Origin: Sternotherus odoratus
Lineage: Eukaryota > Chordata > Testudines > Kinosternidae
Length of the DNA stretch: 64,000 nt
Reading direction: 5' to 3'
NCBI GenBank assembly: GCA_032164245.1
Contig: JAVMKO010000001.1
Location: forward strand, 285,269,041-285,333,040
Positions 44,011 to 56,215 of the stretch are shown here, in pieces. Both the position numbers and the translations under genes were made by a program. Under the pieces are notes generated by a model, which did not search any database, was not told the origin of the DNA, and worked only from the letters and a program-made list of their open reading frames with translations. The first letter of the stretch is position 1; each line of letters starts with the position of its first letter.

Positions 44011-47000
44011 ATTTTCCAAGATTTGCATGGTGCAAATACCCATGCATGTGCTTATTCCAGAGTGCAGAGTACATGGGGCTTCCAGACGGGTGGCTGAACA
44101 GGTTGAGAGCGTATGTACAGAAAGTAGATGTGTGCAAATGGACTGGTTTGTAGCTGTGGCTTCAGGGACCGGCGCACATAATCTATTTCCAAAATTGCCT
44201 CGTGGGCCAGAGTAGCTAGCTAGCTCCATGTGGGTTATGTAAATGCAGAGGTGAAAAGAGGTCAGAAGTGCAAGTTTAGGGGTGAAAGAGAGGGATGGGA
44301 AGGGTGTAGGATGGTTAATGGGGAGAAGGAGGCAGGAGCCTGCAGGCATTCTTTGCAAAGTTACAATTCCCCTCTGTCCTGGGTGACGTGGGTAAGACCC
44401 ATCTTGCCCTGAAGGCATCCAGACGACATAATGTTGACAGGGTGTTCAGGGCTGCTCTTTCCCACAACAGTGGTGACCAGGGGGGTGTTCTCAGGCCTCT
44501 GTGGGGTCGGCTTTGCTATCAAGGAGTAGGTGAAGCAATCCTGGCAGGCTGCCAAGAGCAACAGGCCATGCAGTTGCGGATTTTGTGTCCACAGGGCCAA
44601 TTTGCACATGCTCATAATTCACTAACATATGCAGCTGGGGACATGGCCACGCAGCCCTGGGTGGCCAGCAGCTTTAACACCCAAACTTTGGAAATGACCC
44701 ACACGATGGTCACACTGGTGGGTCTGCTGCAGCCTGACTGGCATACAGATGCTAAATGGCCATGGCAAACCAACATCTCACACTCTCATGGAAACTTTCT
44801 TCTGGGTCCAACTCAGCCCATTCCTACATGGCTCTTAAGTCCCTTCACTAACACCAAAAAGGTTCTTCCTTCCTCACTCCTCAGCTGCCTTCAGCAAACA
44901 CCCTCTGAGTAAATTATGGCTACTGATTCAGAGACCAGCAGAAGCAGGCGTGGAGAGGGGCCCATACAGGACACAGTGCCAACGACTCACTCATCATAGA
45001 GACAGGGTGACCAGAGACAAGTACAGCCTTTCACAGGAATTTTAGTGGTGTTATTTCACTCTGTGCTTCTGACCTGGTGTGCTGGTGCACAGAAGCCTGC
45101 CCCAAGTGTCTTTTGTTGTGCAATGGGAAGCAGTCATCAGATTTAGGTGGAAGGAGCCCTAACTTCCCACAGTGCAGCAGCCAAATGAGGCCAATCCCCA
45201 AAATGGCAAAGTGCAGAACACAATTGGAAACATTTAAAATAGAGATAAATGGGGGGTTTTAGGACAGTGCAAATGTCAGATCTACTTGTTGCTAAATAAC
45301 AACTGTGAATAAGGTACCAGTGACTGTGATGTCTACATGATCCTTGAAGGGACTGTGTGGTTGTCCTGGGCCAAGGCTCCAAGTGCATCCAAATGTTTAG
45401 CTTCCTCTGATTTGAAATACTGTCCTGTAGTTTAGCCATGAGATCCCTATGCAGCCCAGGCTTGCCACGACCTCAGATGGAGTTGACACAGCCTCTCCAG
45501 AGCTCCCAGGCTTCCAGAGCAGCCATCAGTCTGAAGAACTCCAGTTCAGATTTATCCAGGCATCCTCAGGACACGTGGTAGAGCAGCTCATATGCAGAGG
45601 CTCTAACACATTCAATACCGGTGGGAGGCAGAGGACCATTACTTATGGCACAGATTACCTGGAATTAGGGTCATCTGTACCAGGCCATTGCCGCTCTTGG
45701 TCTTTAGCAGCAGCCCCTCCCCTTCTTCAATGCCAAATCCAGTTGTTACCTTAAATTGCCAAGTCAAGCTGCCCTCTAGTCAAGGCCCAACCCATAGAAA
45801 AGCATTAGAAACCCAGGAAAATATCCATTTGAGGTGATTTTGGGAGCCCAACTTATAACACCATAAAGGGCCTGATCTTCAGAAGGCTGAGACTCACGAG
45901 GGTATAGAGCAGAAATAGGAGTCTGCTGGGGATAAAGAAGAAATCTAAATGTCAGTTGAGAGCAGTTGAGAGGGTAGAATTTTCAAAAGTATCTAAGTGA
46001 TGTCTCATAGAAGATCAATGGAGTTGGCTCTTCATTCACACAGGCACTTCTGAAAATTTTACCTACAGTCTAAACTATGAAATGTTCAGTCCTACGGGCA
46101 CACTCCTCCCTGCCTACTAACTTTGTTTTAAATGAAAGGAAAAAACTAGAAGCTGGCTGAGGGGAAAAGTAAATTCCCAGAGGACAAAAGGTCTCACCGT
46201 GAATAATTCTGTTCTTCCCACTGGAGTCTGGATACTTGGGGGACACAGCCCCATCACTAAAACTTTGCTTTAGCTGCATTTGGAGCCAATTATATTGTAG
46301 ACAGGCTCCTCAACAGGACTGCCATTGTAATTTAGATGGGGAATCTGAGAAGCCAGATGTTTGTATGAGCAGACAGGATGTGCATGTTACTTTACTAATA
46401 TGCAGTAAGATATGTGCTGACATGCCAGCTTGTCTGGCTCTCCATTGCCAGCTGGTAAAATGAAACTGCTAAGAGGGGGGGGGGGAAGAACAGAGCTGGA
46501 AACTGTAAATATATGGGGAGCACATCAATAGTCACTGGAGAGCGCAATGGTGCTGCATTGCTGTTTGTGTGGCATATGTTGTGAAACATTCCCTACTGTC
46601 ACCCAAATCAACTGAAACAGAAAGGGGGAGGTCTGCCCCACCGCATTCTACCTCCCCGACACAATCAGCACACAGTGTCACACACTGTATAGAAAACTGA
46701 GAGATTAAGGAAACTCTGAGATTTAGAAAAAGAAGTGAGTGGCAAGTGCATGGGGCAGAAGTGGAATTCCTGCAAGATTTTCACATTTTTCCCCATCAAA
46801 TAGGACAGATCATCCCCACAATCTGAGTCATGATGTTCTGCATTTTTCTAGTAGAATTCTGGCTACTGCTTTATGTTTTTCTTATCTTTGCTTCTCATGA
46901 GGAGTAATCAGTGAAAAGACACTGTTCATGGCTAGTGTTCAAATCTTTTATTACTTGGTTACTCTTAGAACTATTCCAAATCATCTATGCAATTGTGGAA

Positions 47001-47055
47001 GTTTGGCAATGAAGTCTTCTTAATGGTGTCCAGGCGGTACACTTTAGCATGATTA

Positions 47056-47246
47056 ATAGAGGTGGTCAAAAATGATATTTGTTTCTATGGAAAATTGTGC
47101 AAAGTATCTCGTGTTTGGTTTTTCTGACAACAAAATTGAAATTTTCCATGGAAAGCAAGAGCATTTCACATACAGAAATTCATTTAAGCAAAAACCCAAT
47201 TTTCTGTCAAAAAAAAGGATGAAACAGAAAAGTTTTGACCAGCCTT
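47056..47246. repeat. Foldback MITE (tggtcaaaa..ttttgacca)
   Basis: Inverted ends gtggtcaaaaatgat and agttttgaccagcc enclose mirrored aaattttccatgg-type segments. A related but degenerate sequence lies at about 57030-57220. Confidence 0.55.
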
Positions 47247-48694
47247 GCAATTACCTTGTTCCATAGACAGAATATTATTAACTCTTTTGCAAAAGCTTAT
47301 ATAACTCGAACTCTAATAAAAAGGTGTGAGGATTAATTGTCTTCAGTTACTTGCTAGTCCCATTGATTTAACATTTGAGAGTAGAATTGGGTCCACTTCT
47401 ACAAAATAAAAGTCTGAGCAGTAATATGGCATTTAAAGTCCTGGACTAGAAGCAAGTTTTGAATTATCTAATCAAATACAATTTCAATGTTTCAGGTGTG
47501 TTTTAGGAGCCCTATGACTCAAACCATTTCAATTTTTTTTTCAAACCAAGTTTGGAGGAGCTCATGGCAGATGCAGGCTAATCTCTTTTTGTTTTCCAAA
47601 AGATGATTTTAAAATGGCTGTGAATTTTAATACCTTTTTTATACACAATTTAATAAAGGCTTTTACAGCAGCCACCAGAAATTGCACATGCTTTACTAAA
47701 TCTATTTAGCCTAATTGCATCATTTCAGTAATTAACTAAGGAGGCAATACTTGACTAAAATTTGGGATGGGAGGGAGAAAGAAAAGGAAAAAATGCATGC
47801 ATGTGAGGAAGATCATTAAGGACCATAGTTTACCTTCTGCATGTAAACAAGGCCATAATTATGAGCCTTCTATAGTAGGAAAAGGTTTAAAGTATTCTTG
47901 TTCTGTTAGGTTATCAGGTGAACCTAATTGTTAGGGATTACATCACTCAGACTGGTACCTACCCACACAGAGGGCCACTATGGTGTTATCCCCAGCACAG
48001 TTTGCTTTGTCCTTCTATTGAAGTTTGTTCATAAATGTCACCGTGAACTGCACCACAGACGTAATAGTCACAGATTACTTGTAAATCTTAACATTCATTC
48101 TCAAATAGCTGTGGATATCTGTGTACGGATCATACAAAAAAATTGGGATTAGGGATAGAGTAACTGTTGCAATAGAAAAATGTCATAATTTGAGTACAAT
48201 CCTTGTACAATTATGTAAATGCACACACCATAGAAGGGATTTTTTGTAGGAGGTGGATGGTGCCTACCTGAAGCAGATTATATAACTAAAACAAGGCTAT
48301 GAATTAAGAGGCTGTAATGTATTTTTTGAGATACCATATGAGTATAGCTCAAGTGATTTGTATAGTTACTGAAATGGACCAGGACAGGATAACTGGCCCT
48401 CTCTGGTTTTGGATCTAGCTTGGAACCAAATCTCCAGAGGCAGGTTCAAAAATGTGAAAGATTGCAAATGCTAGGTTCTGGTTTTCACCCATCTCTGTGT
48501 TTTCTATAGATGTAGTAATAAAAAAGTAGAGGGATCCCACTACTATCAATCCAGCACTTTTTATGAACATTAAAACTCACTGTGTTTTTAAAGGCTAAAT
48601 TATGGTTTGTCTGCTTACTATTACTTAATTATTATTTAATGAACACAATCTGCCTTCTTGTTAGTGGATTCCCTTTATAGCCCTCCCATGCACA

Positions 48695-48870
48695 GTCCAT
48701 TAAAACAGTGGTTGTGGTTTTTACCTTTTCCGTTCTGTGACCCCACGTCATAACAGAAAAATATTTTGGTGAACCACCTGCCAGTTACCCATAACGAAAG
48801 GGTGTGTGGTGACAACTCTCTGAAACCTATTTGTGACCTCCTAGGGGGTTCAACATCCCGGTCTAGAACC
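48695..48870. mobile_element. hAT (Charlie-like) fragment
   Basis: The words aacagtggttgtggttttta, then ctgtgaccccacg, then tgtgacctcctaggggg resemble the cagtggttctcaa..gtgacccc end of Charlie-type hATs. The right terminus is lost. Confidence 0.4.
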
Positions 48871-49635
48871 TGGGAGTTATAACAACCTCCCTCCAAGTTA
48901 TTCTTCACTTATTTTGTAGTCTTAATGGATGAAATTCACCCCAGTGCACACCTTAGTAGAAAACGCCTATAGAATGTAGGTGATTGAAGCAATAGGGTTC
49001 TTGAGAAATTGAATAGGATTCTATGACAATTGTTTAACAGAGAATGAGAGCCTTTCTATTGTTTTTGATTTAAACCATCCTATAGAATTCTATAGCAAGG
49101 TTATAATTCTGTCTTAATGTATAAGGGGTGGTTCTAAAAATCTACAGAAATGTTGTCATTGTTTATTAAATTACATTCCATAAGAACAGGGTCAGCAAAA
49201 GATGCTGTGTCATTAATGTGGGTGATGTGGCTTAGTTAAATGGTAAATAAAGCGCTCTGCCCTACTGAATTTCACTCAGTGTATCACATCTCAAAGCCAT
49301 TGCAAGTGGATAGTGTTTCCATTATTGATTAATTCCATAGCTCTTTATTATGCTAAATACTTTAAAGACTGATTCAGAATCCCGTAGTCCTGATTGATTA
49401 GGTGTTATCACAAGCTACCATCTGGTTACAACTGAAGTGCACATCTGCCCTTGAAGACTTACAAGGTTAATGTGATATTTTTGCCCCCCACCCAACTTTT
49501 AAGGAATTCAGTTCTCATGTAATGTGCCTGCCGACTGAATCTCACTGTCCACACAACAAATATACTAAGGAAAGTAGTGTGAGCTTCCCAACTGACATGC
49601 CCAGTGGCCTGCAGCCCTGATATTCACGAACCTAT

Positions 49636-49735
49636 CTCTGGCCCCAGTTCAGGAAGGCTCCAAGCTGAAGGCACCTGGGTAGTCCCATTGATTTTAAAGG
49701 GACTTCTTACATACCCAAGTACCTTCCTGAGTCAA
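49636..49735. repeat. Small foldback MITE
   Basis: The left end tcaggaaggctccaagc and right end ccaagtaccttcctgag are imperfect inverted repeats around cccattgattttaaaggg. Confidence 0.5.
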
Positions 49736-50725
49736 TGGATGAAATCCGCTGAATTAAACAGGCATTTTGCCGTTAACTTGAGTTTGGCCAGTATGTCGCA
49801 TCCAGGGTCACTATGAAACAAGAGGATTGTTTTTTTCCACAGCCCACTCCATGCTCTGCTGATACCACCACCACAGATGACAGTAGCAGTTTTATGATGT
49901 GGATACATGGCTACTAGTCCCTGGATGCAATGGACAATAAAACCCGCATCTGCTTATTTTCGTTGGTTATAATTCTATACCCAAAATGAACATTAGGCTG
50001 TAGAGGAGCTTATGGTCTAAAGACACCTCAGAGACTTCAAAACAAATTTTAAAATAACCAAGTGTCAAAATGGGTTTGTTTTTTCCCTAAAGGTCCCCTT
50101 GTCACAGGCACAAGCTTCCCTGTATTTGTTGATGCAACATAATGAAAGGGAATGCAGGCCCCCTTGAGTGCAGGCAGATGAAATGAAGCCATGAAGTGTT
50201 TGGCAAATCAATAGTTCTTTTCAAATCCGCTATTTTCCCATTTCTAAACTGGTCTCTGAATTGTTTTATGAAACTAAATCCCTGTTAGAGCGGGGAAGTG
50301 GATGCTGTGTCATAGCTAGGCAATAAACCAACTGAAAAACCATCATTTAAACTGCCCGCAGCTCAAACTATACCCCTCAGCCTGCCAAGGCCCAAACATA
50401 GATATAATGCATGACAAAGATCCAAAATGAGAGAGGGACACAAATTATTCATGAAAGAAATTGACGTTGTCATGGGATTACTTCGGCTGGTGTAACTACC
50501 GCTCTCTATAATCTCAATTTCGTATTTCTAATTTACACAATTTTCCAGCATAAAAGTGAGGAGGGCACTTAAAATTGTGTAGCGTAGTGGTAACTTTGGG
50601 ACTAAAATGAAATTTGCCCCAAATTTAAGCACGTTTCACTGCTTTGCTGGACTGGAGCCACAGAAAGGAAAAGTTGGGATTGTGCCTGGCACTTAGAGAT
50701 TCGAGGGTTTTCTGTCCCCTCTTGA

Positions 50726-50940
50726 GAGGAAGGATCCAGCGGTTAGGATGCTAGCCTGCGTATTTGGGTTTCAGCCTCTATTCCTTGCGTTGCCACAGAC
50801 TTCTTGTGTGACCTTGGTCAAGTCACTTGGCCAGTCTGTGCCTCTGTTCCCCAGCTGTTAAGCGGAGATGATAAGAAGGGGTGTGAATGAGTACATAGAG
50901 GATGGTGAGGTACTCAGCTGCTATGGTAATAGGGGAGGTC
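50726..50940 (+). mobile_element. MIR CORE-SINE, relatively complete
   Basis: The tRNA-like head (agcggttaggatgctagcc, then gggtttcagcctctattcc) carries A- and B-box-like words. It is followed by the CORE with tgaccttggtcaagtcactt and ctctgttccccagctg. Orientation is forward. Confidence 0.75.
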
Positions 50941-51696
50941 ATAGAAATACCTCAGATAGATAGATACTGGGCCAAGTATAATCTGGCCCTCAATGTATGG
51001 GGTTTACACATAACCAGGAGTGATTGTGCCAAAATGCGAACTGTCCCTAGTGATGAGACCACGTGTTAGCCCAACCAGCCGCAGTTTGGTTTGTGTGACC
51101 AAATCTAGTTGTAGTGACCCAAATTTATCAACACATGGGCTGAGCTTTTGTGCTGCTTCTCTGCAAGGTGCAACATAAAACTCTCAGCCCAGAGAGAGAG
51201 GCGGGCTCTGATGGCTATCAGCCAGTTTTGTGCTCGCCCATTGTGGGCTACAGTGCGGCTGATGTGGCCCAGGAGTAAATTAGCAAGACCTGGAGCATAC
51301 CCTGCAGCAGCGTAAAAGGACCATAACAGAGGGGCAAATTCTTCCAGTGAGATTTAAGGAGGCCTTGTAATAAGCTGCCATGCAACAAATTATCTGTTGA
51401 ATTCCTGCCCTGCTCCCAGGAACAGCCATTGCTAATGAATCTATAAAAGAAGCTACGTTGCCACAGCTACAACCCAGTTGTATATTGAAAACGCACAACT
51501 TCAGCATTGACTAGTTAAGCAAATGCTAGGAAAAGCTGCCGTGAAATTGCGAGGGACTTTGGAATGGTTCAGGTTACAGCAATGCAGGAGAGGAATACTG
51601 ACCCTTAGCTGACTTCTGTATGGAGCAATTCATAAATCCTTAATATGTGAAGTGCTGCTTGTCAGCTTTCATTTATTTTCTTTCTTCTCTTATCAG

Positions 51697-51747
51697 GGGG
51701 ACAGGAAGACTGCATCCTATCTTATGAACCTGTCACAAGGCAGGAAA
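51697..51747 (+). CDS. DLG2: DLG2 exon: HOOK to GK linker (GQEDCILSYEPVTRQE)
   Basis: This 51-bp exon has acceptor cttatcag and donor gtaagt. With the last base of the preceding exon it reads RGQEDCILSYEPVTRQE. It forms the end of the HOOK and the beta-strand that completes the split SH3 fold of MAGUKs, leading into the GK domain. Its entry phase (1) matches all three upstream donors at 33796, 34833 and 42388, so it is the common acceptor for the alternative exons. At the sixth residue, mammalian DLG2 as I recall it has Leu (EDLIL) where this sequence has Cys. Exit phase is 1, leading into the INYTRPV exon. Confidence 0.96.
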
Positions 51748-53869
51748 GTAAGTGTCACCTGCTGTTCTGTTATTACCATTATTATTTATCATACCAAGGG
51801 GCCAGCTGAGAACTGGGCCCTGTTGGATCAGGCTCTGCTCAAACACAGAATAAGAGGCCGTCCTTGCCCCAAAGTGCGTACACATCTAAATAAAGAAGCC
51901 AGACAGCGTGTTAGGAAAGGGATACAATAGGCAAACAGTGAACAACGCAATGGCAGCAGATGTCATGTTAGTGCTTGGATTTTATTTATGTATTGGTTTG
52001 TCTTTCTTAAAACCTTTTGGTGAATTTTTTGGGGGGGGGGAGATTAGCTAGAGGGGAAGGCAAAGGAGAGGGGGTTAGTGACTGTGAGTCAGAAGCCAGG
52101 AGGGGCTGGAGCAAACAGCTAGTCACCACGGGAGGGAAGACCATTCTGCAGCTCCTCTGCTGGCTTCTGTCTCCAGCTAGTTCCTCCCTGCAGTTTCTCT
52201 TCCAAAGCCAACATGGCCTTCTGTCGACACAATAAATGGAGGGGGATGGGGGGACAGCCCTGTGCGGCCTAGTGCCCTGTTGTGTCTCCCCACCCTATTC
52301 TGGCCCCAGACATGGAGGGTGGCATCCACTAATAAATACATTTTGCCTATGTCTGCATTGCAAATTACTTTGGTATAATGTACGTCACTTGGGGTGTGAC
52401 TAATCCATACCCCAGAGCGATGTACGGTAAATTAAACCGACCCAAAGTACCAGACTTGGCATTTTAGGGAAAGGGGTTCACAGGTTTTTCAGGTTGGGGA
52501 CCACTGGCTTAGAGCATCTTCAGCAGAAGCGCTACAGCTGCACAGGTGCGGCTGCAGGTGTAGGCATAGTTACTGAATATGATATTGAGTGTTTGTGCCT
52601 TTTCTCAGCTTCCCTTGAAAGCTTAGCGTGTTATTTCCCTCACCGTTGCCTCTACCCCAGCAGGTTATCCTGCACAATGCCAGTCTATAAAACCATAGGA
52701 CTAACGCCTTGTCTGTATGGTACATCTGCACTGCACACATCTTATGGGGGCATGTAAAGATCATGCACTGCACCGCACCCCCCAGCACAGGTATAGATAG
52801 GAGTGTAGACAATGAGGCACTGCTTAGGTGAGTAAAGACCTGAACCTCCACAGTTCCCTACATGCCCAAGGCACGTCTCTGCCCTCTACATTGCTATTTG
52901 TAGCAGTGTTGTGTTCTGCTGACTCCCTGCTACAGGGAGAGGCAGCACAGCTCCACGCTGCTGGAGATTTTCCCAGCTGCCTTCCCCCTGACAGAGTCTT
53001 TCACTGCCAGGAGTAGCTACAGCTACACATACCAGCGCAGAGAAGGCCTAATACTGGTCTAGCCCCTGTTGATTTCAGTGGGATTGTGTGTAACTGACAG
53101 GCAGGGGTGAAAGTAAGGTGGTACGGGGCCGGCACAGCAGGCCGGTAAAACGTGGCCGCCAGTACTGGCCCCTCCCGCCTTACTTTAAGTGTGCTGCTGT
53201 GGCAGCACTTTAATGTTGCTGCCGTTTTTGCACCCCCTGCCCCAGTCGGCGGCCCTGCCGAGTCCCTAGCAGCAGAGCGGCTGACAGTGCCACAGCAGGG
53301 CTTTAAGCAGGATCCTTAAACGCTACTGTGGCAAAGACCCTGCTGCAAGCGCTGCCATGGCAGCACTTTATTGTCGCTGCCCCTTCCCCCCCCCCCCCAG
53401 GCTGCCAATGGGGGTGAGGCAAAAGGAACACCTGCCCTGGGACCAGCAATTTAGAAGGGCCTGGGGCTCTGGCTGCTACTGTGGTATTGGCAGCAGCGGC
53501 CAGAGCCATGGGCCCTTTAAATAGCTGCTGGAGCTCTGGGCAGCATGGGCCAGACTGTCTAGAGCAGGGGTGGGCAAACGTTTTGGCCCGAGGGTCATAT
53601 CCGGTGTGCAAAATTATATGGAGGGCCGGGTAGGGAAGGACCTGCCCCTAATCTGGCCCCCTCCCACTTCCCGCCCCAATTGCCCCCTCAGAATCCCCGA
53701 CCCATCCAACCCCCCCGACTTTGTACCGACTGCCCCTTCTAGAGACCCTAACCACTCCCCAGTACTCCACTCCCTACCCAATTCCCCTGCTCCCTATCCC
53801 GAGTGCCCTGACCCCATCCGCTGTCCCACCCCCTAACCACCACCCCAGAACCCCACCCCTTATCCAACC

Positions 53870-55840
53870 CACCCTGCTCCCTGACTGCCACCTCTAGAGA
53901 CCACCCCCCCACCCCGGAACCCCTCCCCCTTATCCAACCCACCCTGCTCCCTGACTGCCACCTCTAGAGACCACCGCCCCCACCCCGGAACCCCTCCCCC
54001 TTATCCAACCCACCCTGCTCCCTGACTGCCACCTCTAGAGACCACCCCCCCCACCCCGCAACCCCTCCCCCTTATCCAACCCACCCTGCTCCCTGACTGC
54101 CACCTCTAGAGACCACCGCCCCCACCCCGCAACCCCTCCCCCTTATCCAACCCACCCTGCTCCCTGACTGCCACCTCTAGAGACCACCCCCCCCACCCCG
54201 GAATCCCTCCCCCTTATCCAACCCACCCTGCTCCCTGACTGCCACCTCTAGAGACCACCACCCCCACCCCGGAACCCCTCCCCCTTATCCAACCCACCCT
54301 GCTCCCTGACTGCCACCTCTAGAGACCACCCCCCCACCCCGGAATCCCTCCCCCTTATCCAACCCACCCTGCTCCCTGACTGCCACCTCTAGAGACCACC
54401 CCCCCCACCCCGCAACCCCTCCCCCTTATCCAACCCACCCTGCTCCCTGACTGCCACCTCTAGAGACCACCCCCCCCACCCCGCAACCCCTCCCCCTTAT
54501 CCAACCCACCCTGCTCCCTGACTGCCACCTCTAGAGACCACCGTCCCACCCCGCAACCCCTCCCCCTTATCCAACCCACCCTGCTCCCTGACTGCCACCT
54601 CTAGAGACCACCGCCCCCACCCCGCAACCCCTCCCCCTTATCCAACCCACCCTGCTCCCTGACTGCCACCTCTAGAGACCACCACCCCCACCCCGGAACC
54701 CCTCCCCCTTATCCAACCCACCCTGCTCCCTGACTGCCACCTCTAGAGACCACCCCCCCACCCCGGAACCCCTCCCCCTTATCCAACCCACCCTGCTCCC
54801 TGACTGCCACCTCTAGAGACCACCGCCCCCACCCCGCAACCCCTCCCCCTTATCCAACCCACCCTGCTCCCTGACTGCCACCTCTAGAGACCACCCCCCC
54901 ACCCTGGAACCCCTCCCCCTTATCCAACCCACCCTGCTCCTTGACTGCCACTTCTAGAGACCACCACCCCCACCCCGGAACCCCTCCCCCTTATCCAACC
55001 CACCCTGCTCCCTGACTGCCACCTCTAGAGACCACCCCCCCACCCCGGAACCCCTCCCCCTTATCCAACCCACCCTGCTCCCTGACTGCCACCTCTAGAG
55101 ACCACCACCCCCACCCCGGAACCCCTCCCCCTTATCCAACCCACCCTGCTCCCTGACTGCCACCTCTAGAGACCACCGCCCGCACCCCGGAACCCCTCCC
55201 CCTTATCCAACCCACCCTGCTCCCTGACTGCCACCTCTAGAGACCACCCCCCCCACCCCGCAACCCCTCCCCCTTATCCAACCCACCCTGCTCCCTGACT
55301 GCCACCTCTAGAGACCACCCCCCCCACCCCGCAACCCCTCCCCCTTATCCAACCCACCCTGCTCCCTGACTGCCATCTCTAGAGACCACCGCCCCCACCC
55401 CGCAACCCCTCCCCCTTATCCAACCCACCCTGCTCCCTGACTGCCACCTCTAGAGACCACCGCCCCCACCCCGGAACCCCTCCCCCTTATCCAACCCACC
55501 CTGCTCCCTGACTGCCACCTCTAGAGACCACCGCCCCCACCCCGCAACCCCTCCCCCTTATCCAACCCACCCTGCTCCCTGACTGCCACCTCTAGAGACC
55601 ACCCCCCCCACCCCGCAACCCCTCCCCCTTATCCAACCCACCCTGCTCCCTGACTGCCACCTCTAGAGACCACCGCCCCCACCCCGCAACCCCTCCCCCT
55701 TATCCAACCCACCCTGCTCCCTGACTGCCACCTCTAGAGACCACCCCCCCCACCCCGCAACCCCTCCCCCTTATCCAACCCACCCTGCTCCCTGACTGCC
55801 ACCTCTAGAGACCACCCCCACACCCTGGAATCCCTCCCCC
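53870..55840. repeat. Minisatellite, 28 copies of a 70-bp C-rich unit
   Basis: I counted 28 occurrences of tctagaga between 53893 and 55804, spaced about 70 bp. Each unit reads ctgactgccacctctagaga, then cc-acc-(n)-cccc-accccgg or gcaac, then ccctcccccttatccaac and ccaccctgctcc. Differences are few: a variable C-run, g/c at one site, and rare single changes such as ccttgactgccacttc near 54930. Such high similarity points to recent amplification or ongoing homogenisation. Four closely spaced C-runs per unit give G-quadruplex potential on the minus strand. Confidence 0.96.
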
Positions 55841-55889
55841 TTACCATAGCTGCTTGCCGTGGCTCCAAGGGAGCGGGGACTGCACAGCC

Positions 55890-56215
55890 CCAGCCCCCAG
55901 AGCTCTGCCCGGGCAGCATAGCTCAGGGGGAGGGTGCAGCTCCGGGGGAGGGAGGGGGAAGTGTGCAGCCCTGGCCCCCCCAGAGCACTCCCCACACAGC
56001 GCAGTTCTGGGGGAGGGGCCAGGGGCAGCCCCGGCCCCCCCAGAGCGCTCCCCACACGGCGCAGCTCTGGGGGAGGGGCAAGCACGCTGCCCCAGCCCCT
56101 GGAGTGCTGCCTGCACGTGCAGCTCCGGAGGAGTGGGGAGCATGCAGCCCTGGCCCCGCAGCGGTGTCCAGGCAGCACGGGTCTGGGGGAGGGGCCGGGG
56201 GCAGCCTCCCTGAAC
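55890..56215. repeat. Second tandem array, about five 60-bp units
   Basis: Imperfect 60-bp units line up in register (55921, 55981, 56041, 56101), each with a gcagctctgggggagggg-like core and gcccc-cccagagc. They are more diverged than the 70-bp array and lie in the right part of the inner hAT. Confidence 0.8.

Larger units (their letters stand above)
42389..51696 (+). other. DLG2: DLG2 intron between the 42-bp exon and the HOOK/GK linker exon
   Basis: The 9.3-kb intron starts gtaagtt, followed by a TTTTG-rich pyrimidine tract at 42431-42460. It holds palindromic copy 4 (42992-43224), a MIR (43908-44010), a foldback MITE at 47056-47246, a hAT-like fragment (about 48695-48870), a MITE at 49636-49735 and a MIR at 50726-50940. 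The block 44000-46600 has several open frames up to 174 codons (44388-44912), but no recognisable domain or splice support; it may be repeat-derived. Confidence 0.8.

Noticed and set aside
53870..55840. CRISPR-like array of regular repeats
   Set aside because: Units are continuous 70-bp repeats without unique spacers, inside a vertebrate hAT element; it is a minisatellite.
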